Origin: Halomonas sp. UBA3074 | GTDB taxonomy: Bacteria > Pseudomonadota > Gammaproteobacteria > Pseudomonadales > Halomonadaceae | Direction: 5' to 3' | Assembly (NCBI RefSeq): GCF_002366715.1 | Contig: NZ_DFBS01000046.1 | Location: 8,682-72,681, forward strand | Length of the DNA: 64,000 bases | Shown: piece by piece, positions 34,456-44,926 of the stretch | Position numbering within the stretch: the first letter of the stretch is position 1 | How the letters are laid out: each line of letters opens with the position of its first letter | The notes under the pieces: generated by a model | What the model was told of the DNA's origin: nothing | What the model saw: only the letters and a program-made list of their open reading frames with translations | Databases searched by the model: none | Translations under genes and position numbers: made by a program

Positions 34456-34902
34456 ATGTTTCTCGATAATCGCCAAGTGGCGATGGACAGCGTATTGGAA
34501 GCGCTGGCCGATAGCATTGATTATTTCCAGGATAATATCGAACGCCTGCGGCCCTCGCTGCGCGACGCTTTGAAGCCGCATTACACGACGCGGCTCAAGC
34601 AGATGCGAAAGCTCCAGGAGCTTGCCCGTGCACATCTAAAAATGCTGCCCCGGGATGCAGATGTGGAACGTGACGATTTTTTATGGCTATGGAGTCGGCT
34701 GAAAAGCTTCGTGGGTAACGATAGCCAAGTACTGATCAATGAGTTATTGGAGCAAGAGCGTGTATTGATGCAGGCGCTCTCCTCCCTCTATACGCACCCC
34801 TTACCCGACCCTATCGAGCCGGTGGTGGAAGAGTGCATGCAGGGATGTCGTAAACTGATTCGTGAGCTCTATGCGCTGCAAAAGCGCAAAACCCACCGCT
34901 AG
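34456..34902 (+). CDS. Hypothetical helical-bundle protein
   Basis: 148 residues, almost all predicted alpha helix (MDSVLEALADSIDYFQDNIE, LKQMRKLQELARAHLKML, LINELLEQERVLMQALSSLY). The pattern resembles PA2169/DUF2383-type four-helix bundles, but I am not sure. GGAGG precedes the ATG. Its stop overlaps the convergent SanA stop by four bases. Confidence 0.7.
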   Translation: MFLDNRQVAMDSVLEALADSIDYFQDNIERLRPSLRDALKPHYTTRLKQMRKLQELARAHLKMLPRDADVERDDFLWLWSRLKSFVGNDSQVLINELLEQERVLMQALSSLYTHPLPDPIEPVVEECMQGCRKLIRELYALQKRKTHR

Positions 34903-35621
34903 GGTGCCGTGAAGCGTTCGTTTAATGACGGCAGAATAAGGTCGATCGGCGCCCGCTTTTTAAACTCAATGGGTTCCGGTGTGCCGAGGAAATAGGGCTT
35001 TCTGTCCCATATATACAAATCGCCCAGGGTAGCCACGCGCGCTGCCCATTCCCGCAGCTTTAATCGCCACTCCACGCTGACGTTAGCATCATCCGCCACG
35101 CAGCCCGTCACATCCATACCCAATGCTCGACCAATGTAAACGGCACGGGGCAAATGCCAACTCTGAGTAACCAGCAGCGCTTTATCCAATTGGAAAACGT
35201 CACGCGCACGCACCAGGGTGTCATAGGTGCTAAAGCCTGCAAAATCCATGGTCAACTGCTCGGCCGAGACGCCCCGCCGATAAAGCTCACGCCACATTGC
35301 TCGCGGTTCGTTATAGGCCTGAGTACGGTTATCCCCAGAGAGCAACAAGTGTTCAACCTGCTTTTGCTCAATGAGCGTGGTAGCCGTGCGCATTCGCGCA
35401 TGGAAGTGAGGGTTTCGCACGCCGCTACGCGTCCAGTGAGAGGTGCCGAAAACAATGCCCACGCGAGCAGCACGGCACTGCTGCGGCTGACGCTCGATAT
35501 AAGCCGCCGTGGTGGCCAGCACCCAAAAGTTGCCGCCTATAAACAGCAATGTCGCCAGTAGCGACAGTGCTCCTAGCGACATCAACAAGCGCTTTGACCA
35601 TGTTAACAAGAGGTTATGCAT
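34899..35621 (-). CDS. SanA/YdcF-like inner membrane protein
   Basis: 240 residues: one N-terminal membrane helix (about 13-38), then a DUF218 domain with GIVFGTSHWTRSGVRNPHF, VEHLLLSGDNRTQAYNEP and LLVTQSWHLPRAVYIGRALG. SanA proteins affect envelope barrier function. GGGGAG precedes the start. It begins 18 bases after the sufT stop, so it may be at the end of the suf transcript. Confidence 0.86.
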   Translation of the reverse strand: MHNLLLTWSKRLLMSLGALSLLATLLFIGGNFWVLATTAAYIERQPQQCRAARVGIVFGTSHWTRSGVRNPHFHARMRTATTLIEQKQVEHLLLSGDNRTQAYNEPRAMWRELYRRGVSAEQLTMDFAGFSTYDTLVRARDVFQLDKALLVTQSWHLPRAVYIGRALGMDVTGCVADDANVSVEWRLKLREWAARVATLGDLYIWDRKPYFLGTPEPIEFKKRAPIDLILPSLNERFTAP

Positions 35622-35639
35622 CCCGCTCCCCAGCAGCGG

Positions 35640-36209
35640 TTAGAACATGCCGAGTTCAAGCTTGGCCTCGTCACTCATCATGTCACGGCTCCAGGGAGGG
35701 CTGAAGACAATGTCGGTGTGCACTTTGCTGATTTGTGGCGCACCGAGAATCTTGTTACGCGCGTCAGCAGCAATCACGTCCCCCATGCCACAGCCAGGGG
35801 CCGTTAGCGTCATTCGAATGGTGGCAATGCGCTCGCCGCTAATGAGACGTTCAATGCGACAACCGTAAACCAGTCCCAGATCAACGATATTGACCGGAAT
35901 CTCCGGATCGAAGCAAGTGCGCAACTGATCCCATACGAACTGCTCTATCTCATCCTCACTGGCCGTTTCAGGCAGTGTGGGCCGTGGCAAGGACTCAAGA
36001 CCCAGCGCATCGAGATTGCGCCCTTCTATCAAGTAGAGACGCCCCTCAAAACCGACGCTCACCGAGCTACCTTTTGCCTGCATGACGCTGACAACGCTAT
36101 CTTCGGCCAGCGTTTCCGTCTTGCCAAACGGAATGGCAATGGCTTCCACATCGCGCTGAAGGGGTAACTGCTGACCTCGTTCGAGGCTGGCGACTTGCTC
36201 AAGATCCAT
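35640..36209 (-). CDS. sufT: Iron-sulfur assembly protein SufT
   Basis: 189 residues. The C-terminal two thirds is a MIP18/DUF59 domain with DPEIPVNIVDLGLVYG and MTLTAPGCGMGDVIAADARN (conserved Cys). It helps mature Fe-S proteins under high demand. It is the last suf gene, 36 bases after sufS. Confidence 0.92.
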   Translation of the reverse strand: MDLEQVASLERGQQLPLQRDVEAIAIPFGKTETLAEDSVVSVMQAKGSSVSVGFEGRLYLIEGRNLDALGLESLPRPTLPETASEDEIEQFVWDQLRTCFDPEIPVNIVDLGLVYGCRIERLISGERIATIRMTLTAPGCGMGDVIAADARNKILGAPQISKVHTDIVFSPPWSRDMMSDEAKLELGMF

Positions 36210-36245
36210 AACTATCCTTAAATGACGATCCTCAAAGAACCGACC

Positions 36246-37511
36246 TTAACGTACCATGCCAATCACGCGATTAAGCGCTTCAACAAAGCGATCCACTTCA
36301 TCGAGCGTATTGTACGCAGCAAATGAAGCACGGCAGGTGGCATCGACGCCAAAGTGATGCAACAGAGGCTGCGCGCAGTGGTGCCCGGTGCGAATCGCAA
36401 TGCCGAGCTGATCGATCAGCAGACCGATATCTTGCGAGTGCGCGCCATCCACCACAAACGATAGCACGCCTGCTTTTTGCGGTGCGGTGCCCAAAATACG
36501 CAGGCCATCAATGCGCTCTACGGCTTGTGTCGCGCGCTCAAGCAATTGCGCTTCCCAAGCGCCAATAGCGCTAACGCCCACGCTTTCTAACCACTCGAGC
36601 GCGCGCCCCAGCGCAATGACTTCCGCAATCGCAGGCGTACCGGCTTCAAACTTGTGCGGAATGGCGGCGAAGGTCGTGCCTGCACCGAACGAGACGGTTT
36701 TAATCATCTCGCCGCCGCCCTGCCAGGGCGGCATCGCTTCCAGCAAAGCCTGCTTGCCATACAGCACGCCAACGCCAGTGGGGCCATACACTTTGTGACC
36801 CGAAAACGCATAGAAGTCGGCATCAATTGCCTGTACATCGACCAATTGATGCGGCGCGGCCTGGGCACCATCAATTAAAATCAGCGCCCCGTGCTGATGA
36901 GCAAAGGAGGCCATTTCCTGCACTGGGTTGATCGTGCCCAGCGCATTGGAAACGTGATTGACCGCCACCAGCTTAGTACGCTCACTGAGTAGCTCGCGAT
37001 AAGCGGCCATGTCGAGTGCGCCATTCGACTCCACGGGAATGACCTTGATGCTAAACCCGATCTCAGCGGCCAGCAGTTGCCAAGGCACGATGTTGGAGTG
37101 GTGCTCCAACATGGAAATCAGCACTTCGTCGCCAGGCCCGAGGTTTTTACGCCCCCAGCTCTGCACGACTAAATTGATGGCTTCCGTGGTGCCACGGGTA
37201 AAGATGATCTGACGCGCATCTTCCGCGTTGAGAAACGACCGCACCTTATGACGCGTGCCTTCAAACGCCGCCGTTGCCTCATCAGCGAGGGTATGTAGCC
37301 CGCGGTGAATGTTGGCGTTATAGCGCGAGTAGTAATCGCTAAAGACGTCGATCACCTGCTGGGGCGTCTGACTGGTCGCCGCATTATCCAAATAGATGAG
37401 CGGCTTGCCCTGTACTTCACGGCCCAGCACCGGAAAATCTTGACGCAGGCGAGTAACATCAAACGTCGCTTGCTCTAGGGTGGGCGTTGGCTCAATAACG
37501 GTATGTGACAT
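36246..37511 (-). CDS. sufS: Cysteine desulfurase SufS
   Basis: About 421 residues, PLP enzyme that supplies sulfur for cluster assembly. Seen: YLDNAATSQTPQQVID, the Schiff-base lysine in FSGHKVYGPTGVGVLYG (about 230) and the catalytic loop RTGHHCAQPLLHHFG (about 370). The ATG at 37511 has AGGAG upstream; a TTG precedes it in frame. No sufE or sufU partner gene is in this operon, so the sulfur acceptor must be encoded elsewhere. Confidence 0.96.
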   Translation of the reverse strand: MSHTVIEPTPTLEQATFDVTRLRQDFPVLGREVQGKPLIYLDNAATSQTPQQVIDVFSDYYSRYNANIHRGLHTLADEATAAFEGTRHKVRSFLNAEDARQIIFTRGTTEAINLVVQSWGRKNLGPGDEVLISMLEHHSNIVPWQLLAAEIGFSIKVIPVESNGALDMAAYRELLSERTKLVAVNHVSNALGTINPVQEMASFAHQHGALILIDGAQAAPHQLVDVQAIDADFYAFSGHKVYGPTGVGVLYGKQALLEAMPPWQGGGEMIKTVSFGAGTTFAAIPHKFEAGTPAIAEVIALGRALEWLESVGVSAIGAWEAQLLERATQAVERIDGLRILGTAPQKAGVLSFVVDGAHSQDIGLLIDQLGIAIRTGHHCAQPLLHHFGVDATCRASFAAYNTLDEVDRFVEALNRVIGMVR

Positions 37512-37537
37512 CAATCACTCCTGGTTTAATCGTAGCG

Positions 37538-38878
37538 CTAGTCGTTAAGGGCGACTGCCGCCTCAACCAGCCCCGCCAGATTGAAGCGTTCCGGCAGTTT
37601 ACCCGCCACTGCCAGTTCAACACGCTCGGCAATCGCATCTAGCGTCACTTTATCCAATACCTCTCCTGCAAAGGCGAGGGTTAGCAGCCCACGAGCGGTG
37701 GCCTCATCAATACCACGCGTGCGCAGGGCATAGATCGCGTCTTCATCCAACTGGCCCGTCGTGGTGCCGTGTGAGCACTTGACGTCGTCCGCATAGATCT
37801 CAAGCTCAGGCTTGGCGTCAATGTGGGCACGGTCCGATAGCAGCAGGTTTTGATTGCTCTGAAAACCTTCGATCTTCTGGCTATCGCGCTTGACGTAGAC
37901 CTTACCGTTAAAAACACCGTGGGCGCGGTCATCCAAAATACCCTTGTAGTTCTCGTTCGAGAACGTCAGCGGCGCATTGTGGTTCACCTTGGTATGGTTA
38001 TCGACGTGCTGACGGCCTTGACCAAAGAACAGACCCAAGAAGTTAGTTTCCGCACCTTGTCCGTTCAAGTCACTGATCAAGTCGTTGCGCACCAGCGCCC
38101 CGCCCAGGCTCAAGTTATAAGAGGTATAGCGGCTATCCCGCCCTTGCTCTACGTGAATGCTCGCCACGTGCATGTCGCCCAATGGCGCTTCCTGCAGCTT
38201 GTAATGGGCAAGAATCGCGCCACGATCAAGCATTAGCTCAGCCACGACGTTGGTGAAGTTAGCCGCTTCGCTCTCGCCAGTATAATGCTCGATCAGGGTG
38301 GCTTCGCTGCGGCTACCCGCTTCTACTAGCACGCGCGGATGACTCATCACCGGCTCGCCGGCGCGCGACAGGAACTGCAGCAGAATGGGTTTTTCAACCA
38401 CCGTGCCCGCCGCGATGCGAACGACGGCACCCTCTTCCATAAACGCTGTATTCAGCGCGGCAAAAGGCGAGAAATCCACGCCCGTCAGCCGCCCGAGCGG
38501 GCCACCCACGGCCTCGTGATTCTCTGTTAACGCCTTGGAAAGCGGCAATACCTGAACGCTTGATGGCAGTGCATCCACATCCGAAAGTGCCGCTGAGAAG
38601 ACACCATCCACAAACGTCAGGCGGTAAGCTTCGATCGGCAGGGTCAGCGCGGCCGCACTGGCTTGAGAAAACTCAGCGTTATCAGCGAGCGCAAAATTGC
38701 CTTGTGCAATGGAGCGCACGTCAGTGTATTTCCACTCTTCATCACGACGAGTCGGAAAACCCAGTGCTTCAAAGCGGGCAGCGCCCGCCTGACGACGTGC
38801 AGCCACCCAGGTAGGCTCCGCCTTGTAGTGCGGGCTGCGCGCCTTAAGTGTGTCTAAAAAGGTTTGCGTATCGCTCAT
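37538..38878 (-). CDS. sufD: Fe-S scaffold complex subunit SufD
   Basis: 446 residues with the SufB/D beta-helix core: NHNAPLTFSNENYKGILDDR, KVYVKRDSQKIEGFQSNQNL and the C-terminal HGTTTGQLDEDAIYALRTRG containing the conserved His. Works with SufB and SufC as scaffold. Its start overlaps the sufC stop as ATGA. Confidence 0.95.
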   Translation of the reverse strand: MSDTQTFLDTLKARSPHYKAEPTWVAARRQAGAARFEALGFPTRRDEEWKYTDVRSIAQGNFALADNAEFSQASAAALTLPIEAYRLTFVDGVFSAALSDVDALPSSVQVLPLSKALTENHEAVGGPLGRLTGVDFSPFAALNTAFMEEGAVVRIAAGTVVEKPILLQFLSRAGEPVMSHPRVLVEAGSRSEATLIEHYTGESEAANFTNVVAELMLDRGAILAHYKLQEAPLGDMHVASIHVEQGRDSRYTSYNLSLGGALVRNDLISDLNGQGAETNFLGLFFGQGRQHVDNHTKVNHNAPLTFSNENYKGILDDRAHGVFNGKVYVKRDSQKIEGFQSNQNLLLSDRAHIDAKPELEIYADDVKCSHGTTTGQLDEDAIYALRTRGIDEATARGLLTLAFAGEVLDKVTLDAIAERVELAVAGKLPERFNLAGLVEAAVALND

Positions 38879-39624
38879 GCCACAGACTCCTCGATACCTT
38901 CGTACCCATTGGCTTCCAGCTGCTTAGCGAGTTCGGCGTCGCCGGTTTTAACGATACGCCCATCGACCAGAACGTGAACCTGATCAGGCACGATGTAATC
39001 CAGCAGGCGCTGATAGTGAGTGACCAGCAGAATGGCGCGGTCTTCAGCGCGCATACTGTTGACACCGTCAGCCACCACTTTCATGGCGTCGATATCCAAG
39101 CCGGAATCGATTTCATCAAGCATGGCAAGCTTCGGCTGCAGCACGAGCATTTGCAGGATTTCGTTACGCTTCTTCTCGCCGCCAGAGAAACCTTCGTTAA
39201 CCGCACGCTGCAAGAAGCTGGCATCCATTTTCATAAAGCCCAGCTTCTCTTTCACCAGCTTCATAAATTCGGGGGCAGGCATTTCGCCTTCGCCGCGGGC
39301 GACGCGCTGGGCATTCAGCGCCGATTTCAGCAGGTAGATATTTTTAACACCCGGGATCTCGACCGGATACTGGAAACCTAGCAGCAGGCCCGCCTGGGCA
39401 CGCTCTTCAATTTCCATTTCAAGCACGTCTTTGCCTTCAAAGGTAATCGTGCCCTGGGTGACTTCGTAGCCATCTTTACCAGCGATAACCGCCGATAGCG
39501 TCGACTTACCCGCGCCGTTCGGCCCCATAATGGCGTGCACTTCACCCGCATTGATGGTCAGGGTGAGGCCTTTGAGGATTTCATTACCTTCGACGGTGAC
39601 GTGTAAATCATTCACTTGCAACAT
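38875..39624 (-). CDS. sufC: Fe-S assembly ATPase SufC
   Basis: 249-residue ABC-type ATPase. Walker A GPNGAGKSTLSAVI (about 35), signature FSGGEKKRNEILQMLVL (about 148), Walker B AMLDEIDSGLDID. It powers the SufBCD scaffold. The stop overlaps the sufD start; the gap to sufB is 73 bases. Confidence 0.97.
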   Translation of the reverse strand: MLQVNDLHVTVEGNEILKGLTLTINAGEVHAIMGPNGAGKSTLSAVIAGKDGYEVTQGTITFEGKDVLEMEIEERAQAGLLLGFQYPVEIPGVKNIYLLKSALNAQRVARGEGEMPAPEFMKLVKEKLGFMKMDASFLQRAVNEGFSGGEKKRNEILQMLVLQPKLAMLDEIDSGLDIDAMKVVADGVNSMRAEDRAILLVTHYQRLLDYIVPDQVHVLVDGRIVKTGDAELAKQLEANGYEGIEESVA

Positions 39625-39697
39625 ATTGATTACCTTCTGATTCTGGCGAGTCGCTACGGCGACAATGATATAATTAAGTAGTCTAAACGGCTAACGA

Positions 39698-41140
<1,443 letters not shown>

Positions 41141-41218
41141 GGTGATACCCTCCGGGCAGTTGGGTGGCGAGATTATCGCCTTTAATAATAAATAAGGCCT
41201 GCTGTGCTTACGCCGCTG

Positions 41219-41683
41219 TTAGGCCGACGCCGCCGACAGGCTGATCGTTTGAATAGGCAGTTGCACCGGTAATTTTATCGGTGCTGTATCGGCTAAATGC
41301 GCTAACGTTACACTTTCAAGCAAGGTGCGCATCGCCAATGAAACCCGCTGCCAGTTGTCCGCCACGCCACAGGTAGCGACCAGCTCGCAATCCCCTTCTG
41401 CTTGGCTGCATTCGGTCATGGCAACGGGGCCTTCAATCGCCGCAATAATGTCGGCGGCCGTAATGTGTGATGCTGGCCGCGCCAAGCGATAGCCGCCTTG
41501 AGCACCGCGCTGGGAGACTAATAACCCGGCACGCGCCAGCATTTTCAGCGTTTTACTTACCGTGGGGTGTGGCAGTTGCACAGCCTCAGCCAAATCAGCA
41601 GCTGCATGTGATGCGTGAGCGTGACGGGCAATTTGCGCCATCACCACAGCGGCATAATCTGTCAGCCGAGAAAGCTTGAGCAT
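41219..41683 (-). CDS. sufR: Rrf2 family regulator of the suf operon
   Basis: About 154 residues. Winged HTH near the N-terminus (LSRLTDYAAVVMAQIARHAH, then LPHPTVSKTLKMLARAGLL) and three cysteines CSQAEGDCELVATC (Cx6Cx5C, about 95), the expected Fe-S ligands. Such proteins sense cluster supply and repress suf. The ATG at 41683 is chosen for its GGGGAG; the frame extends 13 codons upstream without a site. It is the first gene of the operon, so it probably regulates itself. Confidence 0.9.
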   Translation of the reverse strand: MLKLSRLTDYAAVVMAQIARHAHASHAAADLAEAVQLPHPTVSKTLKMLARAGLLVSQRGAQGGYRLARPASHITAADIIAAIEGPVAMTECSQAEGDCELVATCGVADNWQRVSLAMRTLLESVTLAHLADTAPIKLPVQLPIQTISLSAASA

Positions 41684-41747
41684 ATCGACTCCCCTTTTAT
41701 GTACTGAGTGCGCGGCCACCAAAGGTCACCTGCGTCAATTGAGTACC

Positions 41748-41776
41748 ATTTTAGTCCTGTATAAATTTGATGTGAA
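41748..41776 (-). promoter_or_regulatory. suf operon promoter with IscR-like overlap
   Basis: Minus strand: TTCACA (-35, 41771-41776), 17-base spacer, TAAAAT (-10, 41748-41753), five of six matches each. ATACAGGACTAAAATGGTAC (41743-41762) covers the -10 and loosely resembles the IscR type I site (GACT..A/T-rich..), so repression by the Rrf2 protein is plausible. Confidence 0.55.
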
Positions 41777-41847
41777 GCCCTTGAGCTAAATGGTTAGCAA
41801 TTTGAGCAAAATAACAGCATGATCGACGCCAATCGCATCAAAAACAA

Positions 41848-41861
41848 CAATCATTATCATT
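41848..41861. promoter_or_regulatory. Partial Fur-box-like sequence
   Basis: Minus strand AATGATAATGATTG contains GATAATGAT, the left half of the Fur consensus, with a poor right half. It lies about 70 bases upstream of the suf -35 and 126 bases before the yjfB-like gene. Confidence 0.3.
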
Positions 41862-41986
41862 TAAAAATACTATGACGCTTGTGAGATGCTTATCTTGGCT
41901 TTACTTTAATGAGGGTCGTCTGGTAATTTCGACTGAGTATTGAGTGCCACCACACTGGATGGCAGCCTGCTATTCGAGGATTTACG

Positions 41987-42190
41987 ATGGATTCAGCAGT
42001 CAACAATATGGTCAATGCGTCATTGGCAATGCAGCAGGTACAAGTTGCACAACAGGCGCAACTGACCGTTTTCAAAGACGCTTTAGACGGCCAAGCAGCA
42101 CATATTTCTGCCCTCATGGAAGGCGTTGCTCAGGTGCCTCAACTGGCCACGAGCGGAAGCGTAGGTACGCAAATCAACACCACCGCGTAA
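41987..42190 (+). CDS. YjfB-type putative motility protein
   Basis: 67 residues, helical and Gln/Ala-rich: NNMVNASLAMQQVQVAQQAQ then LTVFKDALDGQAAHISALME. This matches the small YjfB family, often near flagellar genes, though none are here. Its own promoter region and strong terminator suggest a monocistronic unit. The 304-bp gap upstream also holds the suf promoter. Confidence 0.75.
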   Translation: MDSAVNNMVNASLAMQQVQVAQQAQLTVFKDALDGQAAHISALMEGVAQVPQLATSGSVGTQINTTA

Positions 42191-42211
42191 CCAACGTAGC
42201 GAAAGATAAGC

Positions 42212-42248
42212 AAATAGCCCCCTGGCTAATGCCAGGGGGCTATTTTTT
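42212..42248 (+). terminator. Strong terminator after the YjfB-type gene
   Basis: AAATAGCCCCCTGGC pairs with GCCAGGGGGCTATTT around a TAAT loop, followed by a T-run. The A-rich 5' side makes it potentially bidirectional with the convergent gene at 42282. Confidence 0.93.
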
Positions 42249-42281
42249 TACTGCCTGTCTTTTACTAACTGTTTTAACCCG

Positions 42282-42623
42282 CTAGGCTTTTTTAACGAAT
42301 TCGGATTTAAGCTTCATCGGTCCGATACCGTCAATTTTACAGTCGATATCATGATCGCCGTCCACCAAGCGGATACTTTTCACTTTAGTCCCCACTTTTA
42401 CCACCAGTGAACTGCCCTTGACCTTCAGATCCTTAATGACCGTTACGCTATCACCGTCGACCAACATATTACCGTTGGCATCGCGCACGCCTGAAGCGTC
42501 ATCTGCGCCCTCTGCTTCTGCTACTTTTGACCATTCATGACCACACTCTGGGCACACGTATTGAAGCCCATCATCGTAGCTAAACTCAGAAGCGCAGGCA
42601 GGACAGTTAGGTATATCACTCAT
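42282..42623 (-). CDS. PhnA/YjdM family zinc-ribbon protein
   Basis: 113 residues. N-terminal zinc ribbon [25 protein letters not shown] (CxxC twice, shown here as one segment of the protein start), then the PhnA domain with [20 protein letters not shown] and a Lys-rich C-terminus. Despite the old name, no phosphonoacetate hydrolase role is assumed. Confidence 0.92.
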   Translation of the reverse strand: MSDIPNCPACASEFSYDDGLQYVCPECGHEWSKVAEAEGADDASGVRDANGNMLVDGDSVTVIKDLKVKGSSLVVKVGTKVKSIRLVDGDHDIDCKIDGIGPMKLKSEFVKKA

Positions 42624-42736
42624 GGAACGGCTCCATCACTTGGCTATTGCAAAAGACGCTAACAAGGTCTTAGAAAGCGATGGAGCCTACACGGGTTAAG
42701 CAAAATGTCCAGCGAGGGTAATATTAGCCTCGGGCA

Positions 42737-43213
42737 TTAGCCGCGCTGATAAGTCCCTACCAGGCGATTCATGCCCAGCAGATTGGGCTCTACCTCTTTG
42801 AGTAATTCGGCAAGCGTCAACCCTTCCGGCAGTGACGTTTGGCGATCCAGCGCCAGCACCCAGAAATAATAGAGGTGTTTGCCGTGCCCTTCCGGAGGCA
42901 TGGGGCCGCAGTAACCAATCTCTCCTTTATCATTGGTGCCTGGGGTGCCCGCCTCGCTTTTTTCGGTGAGCTCTAGCGCCTCGGCGGGTAAATTATAAAG
43001 CACCCAGTGTACAAAGCCGTAGCTACCTTCCTTCACTAAAGGGGCATCAGGGTCGTGGCAAATTACCGCGAATCCCTGAGTTCCCTCGGGCGCATGCTGC
43101 CAAGCGAGCGCAGGCGAAACATCGTCCCCTTCTCCCGTGTGCTTGGTAGGAATCGCTTGGTGGTCGGCAAAGGCCGAACTGGTAACCTGCATTGATGAAA
43201 GTGCAAATGCCAT
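42737..43213 (-). CDS. YbhB/YbcL family (PEBP-like) protein
   Basis: 158 residues of the Raf kinase inhibitor-like family. Contains GDDVSPALAWQHAPEGTQGF, VICHDPDAPL and FVHWVLYNLPAE, the phosphatidylethanolamine-binding-type pocket, and LYYFWVLALDRQTSLPEG. Cytoplasmic, role unknown. GGAGAG precedes the start. Confidence 0.92.
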   Translation of the reverse strand: MAFALSSMQVTSSAFADHQAIPTKHTGEGDDVSPALAWQHAPEGTQGFAVICHDPDAPLVKEGSYGFVHWVLYNLPAEALELTEKSEAGTPGTNDKGEIGYCGPMPPEGHGKHLYYFWVLALDRQTSLPEGLTLAELLKEVEPNLLGMNRLVGTYQRG

Positions 43214-43269
43214 GCTTCTCTCCTGAGTAACGCTTAGGGTTCGAACGACTTGTGATTGAAAAGATGGAT

Positions 43270-43827
43270 TTAAAAACTAACCACCGAGGCGTACTGTTGC
43301 CACCACTGCTGGGCTGTCTCCACGTTGTCAGCGTTGTACGCCGGGTCAAGGACAACGCCCAGCTGAACATAGTCGCCACGGGTTCTAGCCATGAGCTGAG
43401 GATCCTGAGTCGCCAGTTGGAGCGCATAGAGCACCAACATTTGCTCATACGCATCGCGGGTGTTCAACCGAGCAAACAGCAGAGGAACCGCTGGAAGACC
43501 TATTTCACCTAATCGCTCAGCGGCAATGTACCAGGGTCGACGGTTATCACGATCGCCGTAACTGGCCACAAAACGCCGATCGGCCAAGCGGCTAACGTAG
43601 TAGGAAGCTTCCTCTTCAGGGCTCATAAACAGTGGCGGCACCCAGTCACTGTCCCTAGCACTCACCGGCGCGGCGGTGGCGACAGGCGTAGGTTGCTGCG
43701 TAGCGGGTGAGGCTTCAGCCGCTGCCTGGTTAGGGGTTGGTGAAGAGCGAGGCCCTCCGGCACAGCCCGCGAGTAACAGGCATGCCCCCAAACATAACAC
43801 TCCTAGATAATGCGCGCTTTGCTGCAT
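43270..43827 (-). CDS. Hypothetical lipoprotein
   Basis: About 185 residues. Signal peptide with lipobox LLAGC (about residue 21), a Pro/Ala/Thr linker, then a globular part (PRRP..WYIAAERLGEIGLPAVPLL) resembling a HEAT-type helical pair. Family not recognised. The ATG at 43827 has AAGGAAG upstream; the frame opens earlier at 43863 without one. Confidence 0.75.
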   Translation of the reverse strand: MQQSAHYLGVLCLGACLLLAGCAGGPRSSPTPNQAAAEASPATQQPTPVATAAPVSARDSDWVPPLFMSPEEEASYYVSRLADRRFVASYGDRDNRRPWYIAAERLGEIGLPAVPLLFARLNTRDAYEQMLVLYALQLATQDPQLMARTRGDYVQLGVVLDPAYNADNVETAQQWWQQYASVVSF

Positions 43828-43850
43828 TGGCAAGCTTCCTTGGCTAAGTC

Positions 43851-44225
43851 TTAAACGGACCATCGCCCCTGTTTCTTTAGGCGACGTTTAACCCACCTAT
43901 CATAAAGCGCCCGCAACGCTGGTTTAATCCCCGGCAGGCCAATTATCCAGGCGACCGGCAGTAGCCAGGGAATTCGCTTCATTAATAAGCGGTAGGCGTC
44001 GATACCTTCAATCAGTTGGCCTTGCGCTGTCTCGATGTGCAAAGAACGCAGGGCCATGGCGGGATCAACGCCTTTTTCTCGGAGGGTCGGCGCATGCTCG
44101 CTTACATCAAGCCAGCCTATATCATCGGCGTGCTGCCCCGACCACTGCTCATAGCGGCGGCGCTCTTGTCGACACAGCGGGCACTGGGCATCGTAAAAGA
44201 CATTAATCGATCTCTGACTGGACAT
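43851..44225 (-). CDS. DCC family thiol-disulfide-like protein (DUF393)
   Basis: About 124 residues. Starts with a thioredoxin-like strand and motif INVFYDAQCPLCRQERRRYE (CPLC) typical of the DCC family, followed by IGWLDVSEHAP and a basic C-terminus. Probably a redox protein, substrate unknown. GAGAAG precedes the chosen ATG at 44225. Confidence 0.88.
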   Translation of the reverse strand: MSSQRSINVFYDAQCPLCRQERRRYEQWSGQHADDIGWLDVSEHAPTLREKGVDPAMALRSLHIETAQGQLIEGIDAYRLLMKRIPWLLPVAWIIGLPGIKPALRALYDRWVKRRLKKQGRWSV

Positions 44226-44317
44226 ATTGCTTCTCAGCTTTAACACTCTTATGCAGTGTGGCATTTCCATTAATTGGCGCAACCCTTACTGCCCCGTGGC
44301 TCAATTAGGTCTTCACT

Positions 44318-44806
44318 ATGAACGCTGAGCTTAATAATGAATTTGGTAAACAACTTTTAGTGATTGCTCATGCTCCGTCACCGAATACCCGGCTTTTGCA
44401 GGAAGCGGCCACGCGGGGCGCTAGCCATCCTGATCTGGAACAAATGCAGTGCATCGTGAAAGCGCCTTTGGAGGCAGGCCCAGAGGACGTACTAGCCTGC
44501 GATGCCATCCTGCTCGGCACCACAGAGAATCTTGGTTATATGAGTGGCGCGCTAAAGGATTTCTTTGACCGCACTTATTATTCTGTCATAGAAAAAAAGC
44601 AAGGATTGCCTTGTGCACTTTATATCCGCGCTGGCCATGACGGCACAGGCACGCAACGCGCGGTAGAAAGCATTGTGACCGGTTTACGCTGGCGTTGGGT
44701 GCAGCCCCCCCTCATTTTACGCGGCGAATGGCAGCCAACGTTTGCTGATCAAGTAGAAGAAATTAGCATGGCCTTAGCATTTAGTGTTGAAAGTGGCATT
44801 GTTTGA
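44318..44806 (+). CDS. Flavodoxin-fold NAD(P)H-dependent reductase
   Basis: 162 residues: LLVIAHAPSPNTRLLQEAA (FMN phosphate loop), DAILLGTTENLGYMSGALKDFF and ALYIRAGHDGTGTQRAVES. The fold is that of FMN-dependent oxidoreductases; substrate unknown. The 3' end is part of a short tandem repeat. Confidence 0.82.
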   Translation: MNAELNNEFGKQLLVIAHAPSPNTRLLQEAATRGASHPDLEQMQCIVKAPLEAGPEDVLACDAILLGTTENLGYMSGALKDFFDRTYYSVIEKKQGLPCALYIRAGHDGTGTQRAVESIVTGLRWRWVQPPLILRGEWQPTFADQVEEISMALAFSVESGIV

Positions 44807-44840
44807 AAATGAGATTGTTTGAGAGTGACATTGTATAACC
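44793..44840 (+). repeat. 16-bp degenerate tandem repeat across a stop codon
   Basis: Three units: GTGGCATTGTTTGAAA, ATGAGATTGTTTGAGA, GTGACATTGTATAACC. The first contains the reductase stop codon TGA. Confidence 0.75.
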
Positions 44841-44926
44841 TCGCTTAGCCTGCCTTACTGTAGATAAGCATTTCGCGTCAACAGCGCGATTGAAAGGAAT
44901 CAACGCACTTATTTAAGGTCGCCATT

